In this document: positions 1 to 9,300 of the stretch, piece by piece
Layout of the letters: the number at the start of each line of letters is the position of its first letter
Numbering within the stretch: the first letter of the stretch is position 1
IMG/VR virus record: IMGVR_UViG_3300043436_001870
Span: 49,165-113,164 of that record
Strand: one strand, 5' to 3'
From: a virus
DNA: 64,000 nucleotides
The notes under the pieces: generated by a model
Databases searched by the model: none
What the model was told of the DNA's origin: nothing
The model's input: only the letters and a program-made list of their open reading frames with translations
Position numbers and translations under genes: made by a program

Positions 1-1
1 A

Positions 2-166
2 AAACACGGTCTTCAAGATAAAATTGAGGACGTATTCAAAGAAATTCATCGGTCCAATATGAGTAAACTGGGTGCAGATGGTAGACCCATCTACAGAGAG
101 GATGGTAAAATACTCAAGGGTCCCGGTTATACAAGACCAGACATTGCTTCAATAATCAATAAATAA
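2..166 (+). CDS. MazG-like / phosphoribosyl-ATP pyrophosphohydrolase-type protein, 3' end only
   Basis: Partial gene: the reading frame is open from the left edge and stops with TAA at 164-166, giving the last 54 residues. The visible part contains the segment HRSNMSKLGADG (about residues 21-32 of the fragment) followed by GRPIYREDGKILKGP and a PD-containing end. This HRSNMSKL...DGK...KGP tail is characteristic of phage MazG-superfamily all-alpha NTP pyrophosphohydrolases (HisE/PRA-PH-like), which hydrolyse nucleoside triphosphates and are thought to adjust nucleotide or alarmone pools. The metal-binding Glu/Asp helices would lie to the left, outside the window. It is on the plus strand, opposite to the late operon, and followed after 7 nt by the Acb2-like gene, so the two probably share a transcript. 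Family assignment is from the C-terminal motif only. Confidence 0.75.
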   Translation, partial: KHGLQDKIEDVFKEIHRSNMSKLGADGRPIYREDGKILKGPGYTRPDIASIINK

Positions 167-173
167 ATAAAAC

Positions 174-416
174 ATGGAAGCTTCAAGACCAATGACATTT
201 GGTGAAATGTTGGTGGGCATTACATTTAACCCATCACAGGATGATAAAGTAGCAAAAGCAAAACAGCTCTGTGCTGAATTAGCTGATCTACTTAATGATC
301 ATAATGAAAGCAGAGGAGAGAAGTCTCAAGATTCTCAAAGACTGTTCTCCCATGCAGTAGGAGAAATCCTTAATGCTCAAATGAATGTAGTTAAGGTTCT
401 TACTTACAAGTACTAA
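174..416 (+). CDS. Acb2/Tad1 hairpin-family-like small protein (candidate anti-CBASS/anti-Thoeris sponge)
   Basis: An 80-aa protein with a mostly helical, two-helix (hairpin) appearance. It starts with ATG 7 nt after the preceding stop, behind an A-rich leader. Seen in the sequence: an N-terminal FGEMLVGITFNPSQDDKV segment, a helix KAKQLCAELADLL, a polar loop (residues about 42-52), and a C-terminal helix ending in ILNAQMNVVKVLTYKY. This pattern (GE..VG.tFNPS, K.K.l.AEl.dLl, then AQM..VK..T near the end) matches my memory of the Acb2/Tad1 hairpin-domain family, whose characterised members bind cyclic di- or trinucleotides or gcADPR and block CBASS and Thoeris signalling. Family membership is by recall; ligand binding in this protein is inference. 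It sits with a MazG-like gene on the early-type strand, and a terminator follows it. Confidence 0.6.
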   Translation: MEASRPMTFGEMLVGITFNPSQDDKVAKAKQLCAELADLLNDHNESRGEKSQDSQRLFSHAVGEILNAQMNVVKVLTYKY

Positions 417-469
417 GTAGTCGGTCTCCCACACTCTGTAAGACTCTTAGATAAATTAAGGGGAAAGAG

Positions 470-501
470 AACCCCGGTGTAATTGCCGGGGTTTTTCTTT
501 T
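470..501. terminator. Bidirectional intrinsic terminator at the convergence of the two gene blocks
   Basis: A perfect 8-bp GC-rich stem (AACCCCGG at 470-477 pairing with CCGGGGTT at 486-493) around an 8-nt loop, followed on the plus strand by a T-rich run (492-501). Read on the minus strand, the same stem is preceded by an A-rich run and followed by TTCTCTTT. It lies between the plus-strand Acb2-like gene (ends 416) and the last minus-strand gene (ends 500), so it can stop transcripts from both directions. Confidence 0.85.
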
Positions 502-640
502 ATCCTTGTCCTCTGTTCAGTTTCTTGTAAAGCTTACTAGACTTCAGCTTACTGAACTTGGTTTTTGCCTGCACTCCAGGACGTTTTTTTTTACTTCCTT
601 TTGGTGCATAGTTGTTTTTTGATGTTACTGTCTTTGCCAT
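500..640 (-). CDS. 46-aa very basic conserved phage protein
   Basis: Reads ATG at 638-640 to TAA at 500-502. The protein starts MAKTVTSKNNYAPKGSKKK and ends LYKKLNRGQG; about a third of residues are Lys or Arg. The NNY.PKGS.K+.GV.AK.K.S.LK.SK.YKK..RGQG pattern is one I recognise from tiny basic proteins in Bacteroidota phages, including crAss-like ones; its function is unknown and nucleic-acid binding is only a guess from its charge. It begins 4 nt after the stop of the 1906-aa gene. A GGAG sequence 12 nt upstream of the start overlaps that gene's end, which is unusual here because most starts in this window have no Shine-Dalgarno. It is the last gene of the late operon before the terminator. 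Confidence 0.75.
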   Translation of the reverse strand: MAKTVTSKNNYAPKGSKKKRPGVQAKTKFSKLKSSKLYKKLNRGQG

Positions 641-644
641 TCTA

Positions 645-3600
645 TTATCTCCAATTTTGTGCTTTTACAAAGTTAGTTACTGCCATTGCAGGATCCAAAG
701 ATTTACCTGTTGCTCCAAATGATCTAGCTAAATATGTTAAGGGTTTATACCCTTCAATCGGATTATCAGTGCCTCCTTCCTGCATCCATACATATGGTCC
801 TTCACGTTGATCAAAGTAGGCCTTTGAATCATCAGTACCAAAAAGACTATGCATAGCACTTGTAGTTAAGCCTCCTATGATTTTCCCATAGTTGTCAAAT
901 GTATTGTGCATTGCAACTGAGTCAAACTTTAACATCTCTAGATAGTTACCACCAGTTAACCATTGTTGTTGTTCATTTTTTAAACCCATAGCCATCATCA
1001 ATGCATGGTTAGATAACCAACCCATAAACTTAAAATCTGTTTCAGTTTCTGATGTGCCTATGAATGGTAATGGTCCAGACTTCTTACGGAGTTTTTCAAA
1101 CTTATCTGGATCATCATAATCAAATCCAAATATCATTGATATTGATAATACAAGTAATGCTAAGCTTCCTACATCAACTAGTGATTTAATCACAGCAATT
1201 TTTTCAGAATCTGTTCTAGATCTATAGTAGTCACTACCTTGTCTGATACTTCTTACAAGAAGTCTTAATGACTCAACGTGGTAACCCATTACTGTATCTC
1301 CTACTGCTGCATCAAATCTATATTGAGGATCTCTCCATGAACCTCTAAACTGGAATCGATTTAAGAACATTCTTACAAACCATCTCTTGAATGCAATGAT
1401 CCATTTGAATAGTAAGTATCTATCAGCATCAGCATAGTCAAACTTAGCAAATGAACCGGCCAGGTTATTTGTTACACCCTGTACCTTATTCTTAAATGCT
1501 TTGAATTTTTCTCCACCAACTCCCCATTCAGGATCTACTCCTTCTTTAATTCTTATCTGACCATCTACAGTTTCCCATGCATCCATGTAGGGAATTCTTT
1601 CTGTTCTACCATTTACAGTTCTTTCTACGGTTTGATGATACATCATGGCACCAAAGATTGAAACTGTTGAGTTTAATTCTGTCCATTTTCTAAAGCTAGT
1701 CATCCAACTCAAACCACCAAGGGCATCCTGTGCAAAGGATCTTGACATCTGCTCACCAAACTTTTCCTCAAATCTTCCCTGATATGCATCAAAGACCATG
1801 ATCAATTGTTCATTATGAGTCTTTGGTTTACCTGTATATAAGTTCATGCTGAGATCCATTGCTGCATTTGTTGCCCACAATTGACCTTTACCATAGTTAG
1901 CAGTATTAAAGTATCTACCTCCTGCTGCTTCAATCATAGATTGAATTCTTAATGAGAAGTCATTCTTTAATGCTGATGGAATGTCTAATGCAAAATAACC
2001 AAAAGCAGAATACTTCATGATCTGCTGTGCTGTTTTTGTTACCCATCTTGCATCATTATCATTACCAAGAGCACCCTTTGCCATCACACCTTCAAATTCT
2101 CTTTCAATAAAGTTGTCTATAGCTCTTTGTCTTACTGATTTATCCTTCTGTTCCTGTTGCCAAAGAGCCTTCTGTTTAATATTATTAGCAATGTTTCTTG
2201 CTTTTATTTGGCTATTAGATATACCTTTCTGAATGTTTACATAGTTAGATGGATCATGTAGTACAGACTGTAAAGCTCGGGCCATTGGATTCATCTCAAT
2301 CAGAGCTCTTTGTTTTTCAGCTGACAACATATATCTAAGCATACCTCCTACAACATCCAATGATACATCACTTACACCTAAGTCGGACAAACCATGAATA
2401 GGAATACCTGCATACTGATCATCATATAAATCTCCATCCATAATCATTGATTGCTCTTCATAATTGAAGCCACGATCAAAGTCATCTGATGAACCTTTAA
2501 ATAAATTTCTGACATTCCTCCACCATCCAGATATAGGATTTTCTGGTTTCTTATCTGCATTTAGGAAGTTCAGATTTCTTTCATAGTTACTAGTCATGAA
2601 TCTTGGAATGTCCAAGAATAATTTAGATTGACTAGGACTTCCCTCTTGAAATCTTAAATGATATTTAGAGAGAGCAAGAATAGCATCATAAAGAGGCTTA
2701 TCATTCTTCTTAATATCAAAGAACTGTTGATTGATGAATCTATTATCAGGAGCATCAAGACGTGGTAAGTGTCTACCATAATTATCTACAGTAGCCAATG
2801 TAGGATCACCTTGTTCTAATGCCTCAAGCATTGTTACTTCCTTTACAATATACTCATCCTTTACAATACGTTTGGTATACTGCTGTGAAGGAACACCAAG
2901 AACTGTTTCAGTTTCACCCTTAGAATTAGTAAATGTAAATGTCTCATAGTGTTTAGCATTGCTAGGTCTTGTGACATTCCATGCTCTTACTCTTGAGATC
3001 TTTGTTGTAGGTGCCCCTGTTTTATCTCGGGTCTGCTTCATTGTATGGTTTTCATCAAACCATGCCTTTACTTCAGGATATTTTGAGATAACTGTGTTAT
3101 AGAATGTTGGATCAAGAATTTTATCTGCATTATCTGGAGTAATATCCTTAGAACCAATTGTATCTATAAGAGTTTTAATAGGAATAAGACTAAATATTGA
3201 ATTGGCTGTATCAAGATAATAAACTGTAGGAACAGACTGTCTCAATTCTGAGAGCTCGTTGTATAGTTCCATGATTCTTTGCTTGTCTGCCTTTGACAAA
3301 CCATACAAGGATCTCTTATCCATAAGACTACTAAATCTTGAAGACTCAAATTGATCTAGTCCTCTTGTAGATTTGATTTCAAATAAATCATTTAATTCCT
3401 GCTGCTCTAATTTAGTGAGACCGGTGATACCTATAAGAGCATCCTTAGCCTTTTCAATCTTCTCCTCAACAGCTTTAATTGCAGCAATGTTGTTTACACT
3501 CATTGCTGTACCATCTGGCTGCATATCCTCATCTCTATAAGGATTAAGGAGCTGTCTCATTTCTTCATACAACTCATCAATCTTAATAGTAGCAGCAACA

Positions 3601-6365
3601 GTTGCAGGGAGTTTAGCTTTGATAGCATTGATCTCATCCACTATTCTCTGCTGTTCTTGGTAGTAACTTTCCTTCAGTTGAATTCTTGTATTCTTTGCTA
3701 TCCACTGAAGTCTGAGTTTATCCTTTACTTGTTGAGGATAGTTCTTTCTGCTAAGCTCATCCTCATATCTTGTAAGGGCATCTGTAAACAAGGTAGGCAT
3801 GACCTCTGATGTATAGAAGTCCTTTGAGGCTTCTCTAAACTCTCTCAGTCTCTGTGCTATTGCAATTTCCTCAGGGCTCTTTAGTTGACCGGCTGCATTA
3901 AAATTTGAATGCATTAGTCTATACTCCTTCCATAATACATCAAGACCTTCAGTTACGGCCTTGTTTTCTTCCTCACTGTTTCTATCTACAGTAGTACTAA
4001 GGTTTTGAATTCTAGCAAGCAAATCTTTTCTTCTTGCCTCAGCTATAGGACCAACTGTATCATTATCATCCTTCTTAAATATTTTATATCTTTCATAATA
4101 CTCTTTTACAAAAGGAGTATGAAAGTATGTTCTCATGAAAATATCCTTCTCTAACTTGAGACGGATTGCTTCTGAGTCATCACCTGTTTGCTGAGCTTTT
4201 AATACGGCATCTTCAATGTCTTTGTCCATCTTAGCTGTTGCAGCTCTATAATCCTTGTAAGGATTGATGATGGTTCTCACTTCTTTGTCACTTGTAGTGC
4301 CACTTGCATCTCTTGCTGGTCTGCGATCAACAAATGTAATCTTTGCACCAAATGCTGCTGGATTGCTTTGATTGTATCCTGCTCTATCAAGTATTGGTTT
4401 TACATCACTAATAAAAGCATTACCTCTACTCTGTGCAGTAGTCATGACATCAGTTACTCTGTTCTTTACCCACATTGCAAATCCAAATACAATTGGATCC
4501 TGGTTATAAATGTAACCTTCCAAGAATGAATTTAAAGCACTGGCATCACCAATGTTACCCTGCATCAAATAATCAATTTTCTCTTCAGAGAGATATGCTC
4601 CTTTCTTAAAGGAGATTCTCTTAAGCTTCTCATAGTTCTCAGCAGCTACACCAGTAAGCTTTTCTCCTTTTTCAATTCTTTCTTTAAATGACAAGAATGC
4701 TTTTAGCTGATCTGGTTCAAGACCCCAGTAATCTTTCATACGGAGAAGTCTAGTTTGTTCAGATAAACCAAGTTTGTCTATATCTTGCATCAACTTCTTG
4801 TACTTATCATCAATGTACTGCTGCATTGGTTTCAACTGAGTTTTAATTAACTCACTTGTACCATTGAAATATACCTTTCTTGTAGAGATCTTAGCTGTAT
4901 CTATCTGACCCTTGATATTCTCTACCAATTCAAAAATAGGATTCTCTGCCTCAATGTATCCATCTTGTTGAGCCTGTGCAAGAGTTTCCTTGAAATTATC
5001 AATGAAATTTTCCCATCCATTAAGAACATCATTGAAGTAGAATACAGTAGCAATATTATCCTTAGAATTTGGATCCTTTACAAGCCCAGTAATAGCACGG
5101 TTCATTTTAGTAGCCATACTTAATAGTCTGTCCAAACTCTGAACAAATGCTGTAGTGTGACTTTGTGCAGTACGTATCTCCTGCATTATTTTGTCAATCT
5201 CCTGGGTTATAAAAGTAGTTGCATCCTGAAATGGTGTAAGGTTTCTTTTAATTTCCTCAAGGTCATTTCTATTATACTTATCTTTGATAATCTCAGCAGC
5301 AGCTGCATAGTCCTTGTTCTTTTGAATAAGACCTAAGTACTTATTCATTACAACATACATCTCATTAGTAGACTCAATGAGTGCATTCTTTGGTAAGTTA
5401 TCTAACCCCTGTATTACTTCTTGTAGGTCAGTATAGTATTTGACTACATCTTCTTCAGACACAGCATCTAGATCAAGAATAAACTTGTCTAGAACAAGCA
5501 TGTCTGCTAGTTGATCTAATGTGGTGTCTACACTTAACTTCTCAATGGTAATCTTTTCCTCCTTGCCAAAAATCTTTCTTAAGATTTGGCGGATTGCATA
5601 TAGAATATCAGAGATGAACTTATTAAAGGCACTGTCTTTCTTCTCTACTGCAGCTTCAGTAAGAGCCATTACTAATAGCTCTTCCATAATAACAGGATCG
5701 TCCTCTGCTAATTCAGGGTAAGCTTGTTTAGCTGCCTCAAGAAGTTTTGGACCCATTGATGTCTGAAGTACCTGGCTAACCAGTTTATCAAACAATGGTT
5801 TATTAGATAACTGAATTGCTCTAATTACAGGGTGAGCAAACTCGTGGAATGCAGTCTTCTCTGTAATCAAATTAGGAATTACATATACTCTCCCCTGAAA
5901 GAAGAATGCTGGCTGACCTTTCCATGGATTGGCAGAACCTGCTGTAATTTCTGCAGCTGTCTCTGCTGTAATAACATCATAAGGAATACTTGTACTCTGA
6001 CTTAAAGCAAAAAGAAACTGAGTCATTCTTGCTGTTACCTTAAGACTACCCTGTGACTTTGCATCAAGAGTAATAGGATTAACAATTGTACTGTATGCTG
6101 GATCTGTATTTATTGATGTTTGAAATCCATTATACATAGCACCAAGTGGTACATTCTTTAATCCCGGAGCATGAATTGCTAATGTCTCAAGCATGTCATT
6201 AAACTGCTCAATTGTAGGAATCTCTATATCCTCACCAGCTTGTTTGTTCTGGTTAATTGTAAGATATGCACGTTTTACTTCCTGCTCTGCTATTTCAGCA
6301 AGACCAATTGATTTAGCATATTCAATAAGGGGATCAAGCACCCCAGGCATAGGACAAGCTACCAT
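645..6365 (-). CDS. Giant virion cargo protein with zincin-like (HExxH) domain, 1906 aa
   Basis: The last of the giant cargo genes. Its ATG directly abuts the TAA of the 3880-aa gene. Residues about 140-290 form a zincin-like metallopeptidase domain: HEFAH at 174-178, followed by a helical region containing MEELLVMALTEAAVE and then IRQILRKIFGKEE, a pattern shared with the HEAWH domain of the 3880-aa protein. Most of the middle (about 300-1300) is helical, charged and coiled-coil-like. Near the C terminus there is one hydrophobic segment (about 1728-1745) before GFDYDDPDKF, then a tail containing GPYVWMQEGG and ending in LDPAMAVTNFVKAQNW, which resembles the ends of large internal proteins of other Bacteroidota phages. 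Likely role: packaged protein ejected with DNA, with a protease that could mature the cargo. Protease activity is inferred from the motif only. Confidence 0.65.
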   Translation of the reverse strand: MVACPMPGVLDPLIEYAKSIGLAEIAEQEVKRAYLTINQNKQAGEDIEIPTIEQFNDMLETLAIHAPGLKNVPLGAMYNGFQTSINTDPAYSTIVNPITLDAKSQGSLKVTARMTQFLFALSQSTSIPYDVITAETAAEITAGSANPWKGQPAFFFQGRVYVIPNLITEKTAFHEFAHPVIRAIQLSNKPLFDKLVSQVLQTSMGPKLLEAAKQAYPELAEDDPVIMEELLVMALTEAAVEKKDSAFNKFISDILYAIRQILRKIFGKEEKITIEKLSVDTTLDQLADMLVLDKFILDLDAVSEEDVVKYYTDLQEVIQGLDNLPKNALIESTNEMYVVMNKYLGLIQKNKDYAAAAEIIKDKYNRNDLEEIKRNLTPFQDATTFITQEIDKIMQEIRTAQSHTTAFVQSLDRLLSMATKMNRAITGLVKDPNSKDNIATVFYFNDVLNGWENFIDNFKETLAQAQQDGYIEAENPIFELVENIKGQIDTAKISTRKVYFNGTSELIKTQLKPMQQYIDDKYKKLMQDIDKLGLSEQTRLLRMKDYWGLEPDQLKAFLSFKERIEKGEKLTGVAAENYEKLKRISFKKGAYLSEEKIDYLMQGNIGDASALNSFLEGYIYNQDPIVFGFAMWVKNRVTDVMTTAQSRGNAFISDVKPILDRAGYNQSNPAAFGAKITFVDRRPARDASGTTSDKEVRTIINPYKDYRAATAKMDKDIEDAVLKAQQTGDDSEAIRLKLEKDIFMRTYFHTPFVKEYYERYKIFKKDDNDTVGPIAEARRKDLLARIQNLSTTVDRNSEEENKAVTEGLDVLWKEYRLMHSNFNAAGQLKSPEEIAIAQRLREFREASKDFYTSEVMPTLFTDALTRYEDELSRKNYPQQVKDKLRLQWIAKNTRIQLKESYYQEQQRIVDEINAIKAKLPATVAATIKIDELYEEMRQLLNPYRDEDMQPDGTAMSVNNIAAIKAVEEKIEKAKDALIGITGLTKLEQQELNDLFEIKSTRGLDQFESSRFSSLMDKRSLYGLSKADKQRIMELYNELSELRQSVPTVYYLDTANSIFSLIPIKTLIDTIGSKDITPDNADKILDPTFYNTVISKYPEVKAWFDENHTMKQTRDKTGAPTTKISRVRAWNVTRPSNAKHYETFTFTNSKGETETVLGVPSQQYTKRIVKDEYIVKEVTMLEALEQGDPTLATVDNYGRHLPRLDAPDNRFINQQFFDIKKNDKPLYDAILALSKYHLRFQEGSPSQSKLFLDIPRFMTSNYERNLNFLNADKKPENPISGWWRNVRNLFKGSSDDFDRGFNYEEQSMIMDGDLYDDQYAGIPIHGLSDLGVSDVSLDVVGGMLRYMLSAEKQRALIEMNPMARALQSVLHDPSNYVNIQKGISNSQIKARNIANNIKQKALWQQEQKDKSVRQRAIDNFIEREFEGVMAKGALGNDNDARWVTKTAQQIMKYSAFGYFALDIPSALKNDFSLRIQSMIEAAGGRYFNTANYGKGQLWATNAAMDLSMNLYTGKPKTHNEQLIMVFDAYQGRFEEKFGEQMSRSFAQDALGGLSWMTSFRKWTELNSTVSIFGAMMYHQTVERTVNGRTERIPYMDAWETVDGQIRIKEGVDPEWGVGGEKFKAFKNKVQGVTNNLAGSFAKFDYADADRYLLFKWIIAFKRWFVRMFLNRFQFRGSWRDPQYRFDAAVGDTVMGYHVESLRLLVRSIRQGSDYYRSRTDSEKIAVIKSLVDVGSLALLVLSISMIFGFDYDDPDKFEKLRKKSGPLPFIGTSETETDFKFMGWLSNHALMMAMGLKNEQQQWLTGGNYLEMLKFDSVAMHNTFDNYGKIIGGLTTSAMHSLFGTDDSKAYFDQREGPYVWMQEGGTDNPIEGYKPLTYLARSFGATGKSLDPAMAVTNFVKAQNWR

Positions 6366-9300
6366 TTACTTAAAGCATTTATTATTAAACTCAGCAATTT
6401 CTTCATCTGTTACAGGAGCACCATATTGTACAACAATACGTCCTTCACCAAAAGTCAAGTAGTGAGGATTGATATATCCAAACTTCTCAAATAATTGTTG
6501 TGAAAGATACAAAAAGGTTTGGACACCTATGGTTGTTTTATCAGCATACTGTGCATCAGCAGCTGCCGGGAAGTATTCATTGTAACCAATGAGGTACTGA
6601 CCATATCCATTAGAATCAAATGCAAGGTTGACACCAGATTCTTTCTTCTCCATAAGAGCAGCAATGTCTTCATCAATCATTGCTTTGTTCTCTTTAAGAG
6701 TAGCATCTGTCCATGCAGCCTTAGCATTGAAGTCCTTGATCTTACCTTCCTTAGCTTGAGAGACACGTGGTAATGATTTAGTTCTTATACCCAAAGAATT
6801 GTCACCCATAGCTCTGTAAACAACATTAGTACCAGCTGTATCTCTACTTTGTGTTGATGCTTCATTCCTCACAAATATTGTATTAGGATAGTCAACACTT
6901 AGCTGTATAGCATTCTGATCTGTTAGTTTATCAAACTGATTAACTACCTTTTTGGTTTTTTCATCTGTGCTTGTAAGGAGGTTGAATGTAAGTACACCTG
7001 TAGATGTATCCTGCAGCAATTCAAACAAAGTTAAAGTCTGAATATCACCAACTCTTTTCTTATTTGTAGACTTACTGATTTTACCAGCAACTACTTTTTT
7101 AGAACCAAAGTCACCGTTCCATTCAATGTTTTGACCCCCCGATTGACCATTTCTATTTAGAGCATAAGCAATGTTTGTCGCTCTAGATAAAGCTACATAC
7201 TTTAATTGGTTTTTTTCTTCTAGGGAAACAGGTGCCTCAATAATTGACTCTGTATCTACAAACACATTTGTATATGTTGATCCTTGTGACTTATGAATAG
7301 TATGAGCATAGCCATAGTCTATTGACTTTTTAAGAACTACTCTACCTTTTTTATCCGTAACGTCAAATGGAGTCATTATAGAATCTTTCAATCCACTGTA
7401 TATTGCAAATGCTTGATTTGCTCTTAGCTCTCCTGATTCAACCTGAGCATCTAAAGATTTTTGATATTCAACCAGTTTCTGAGCAAGAAGATTAATAATT
7501 TCTTGAGAGGTGCTTCTACTTAATACAAACTTCTCATATATATCACCATCACCATCTATTTCTTGTAGTTGTATTGTATATCCAGTTAGTTCAAGACCTC
7601 CTAGACCATTAAATGTCATTTTATTTTCTGCTTGAACGGATAGTACTTCATAATCAACAGAGTTATTTATTTGAAATGTTCCACCTTTTTTATAGCCTAC
7701 ATTTTCATATGCCATAATAATGTCACCTATAACATATTCTAGAATCTTAGACGTATCTACTTCTTTATCAAACCAGATTTTGTTTCTTACAACCTGGTTA
7801 AAATCCTCTACCCTTTCATTAGAATGTGACAATATTCTTACAAAGTTTCTATTGTTCTTAAAGTTTTCAGACTTAAAAGCAGCAATAGCTTGTCTTGTGA
7901 AATCAACTCCAGTCTTTGTTGTAACAATGCCTTGATTACCAGAAAGTTCTGTTTTAGCATCTATAGCTGATGTATCCTTTTTCTGATTATTACGAATGTC
8001 TTCAAGTATAGGACCTAATGGATTTGATCCAGCTTGTCTTTCTACTTTAGTCAGTTCATACTTATAGGGATGATCAAATGCTTTAGATCTCTTAGAGGTA
8101 GTCTTATCTTCCTCTACAGGATTAAGCTGTGCAGGATCTCCAATGAATAAGATCTTTGTTTTACCTTCTCCAGCATAATCAGACAGAGCATCAAATAACT
8201 CATCACCTACAAGTGAAGCCTCATCTACAATTACTACATCAGGTTTATAAAGAGATTCTTTTTGTACAGTTAACTTAATTTTACGAAGGTCTGTCTTAGT
8301 AAGCTTAGATGAGCTACCAAGACCTAGAAGCTTCTGTAATGTCACAGCTCCTGTCTTTGCTAGTTTGGCAATTACCTTCTTAGCTTTATGAGTAGGTGCT
8401 GTTACATTAATAGAGAGACCTCTTTGTCTCATGTACTCAAGGGCAATCTTTGTGATACTTGATTTACCTGTACCAGCATAACCCATCAGAGTAAATACAT
8501 CCTGGTTAGGATTATCAATGAAGTCAGCAATCTGCTGCAATGCTTCAAGCTGTTGATCATTAGGTGTAAATGGTATATCAAGCTTATCAAGATTTAGATT
8601 AATACCATTTATTGTAACAATACGACCAGGAGTCTCTTCCTCTGTTTCAAGTGGTGTTTCTAATTCAGATACAGTGTCATCTGTAATTCTAACAATATCT
8701 GAAGGTATTCCCTCAGGATTAAATGCGTAGTTCTTAAGCTTGTTACTTACATTCTTATTGTCAATTCTATACTGATTATTAAACAATGATGTATACTCAT
8801 CAAGAACAGTATTAGGTCTAGCCTTTAGATCAGTAAGAAACTTATCATAGGATGACTTAAGAAGACCATAGAACATATCATTAGGAACAGCTCTGATTAA
8901 GCTGAACGCAGATGTAGTATCAATACCTGTCTGAAGTAATGCATATAAACCAAATCTTGCAAATACCTTTGAGATTCTTTCATTCTCAATTGGATCTTCT
9001 ACCTTAATTACATTAGGGTCAGCTAGTTCTTCAATCTGCTGAGTATATAGATCAAGTTCTTCAGGTGTAGGTCTGTCACCAGTAAACTTAAGGTTGTTAA
9101 TAGTAACCTCTTGTTTCTTACCATCATTGGTTACAAATGATGATCCTCCTGTACTAATCTCAAGTCTATCAAGAACCTCATACTTGTCTAAAAGTGATGG
9201 GTTCTCCTTACCAATTTCAAGTACTTGCTTAGCATAAGATCTACCACCAAAGAACATGTGTCCATGGTAGTTGAGATTATCCAAAGCCATATCTCTTAGA

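Noticed and set aside
565-810. Plus-strand ORF of 81 aa with hydrophobic N terminus
   Set aside because: It runs antisense across the end of the 1906-aa gene and the real 46-aa gene; its composition is that of a shadow frame.
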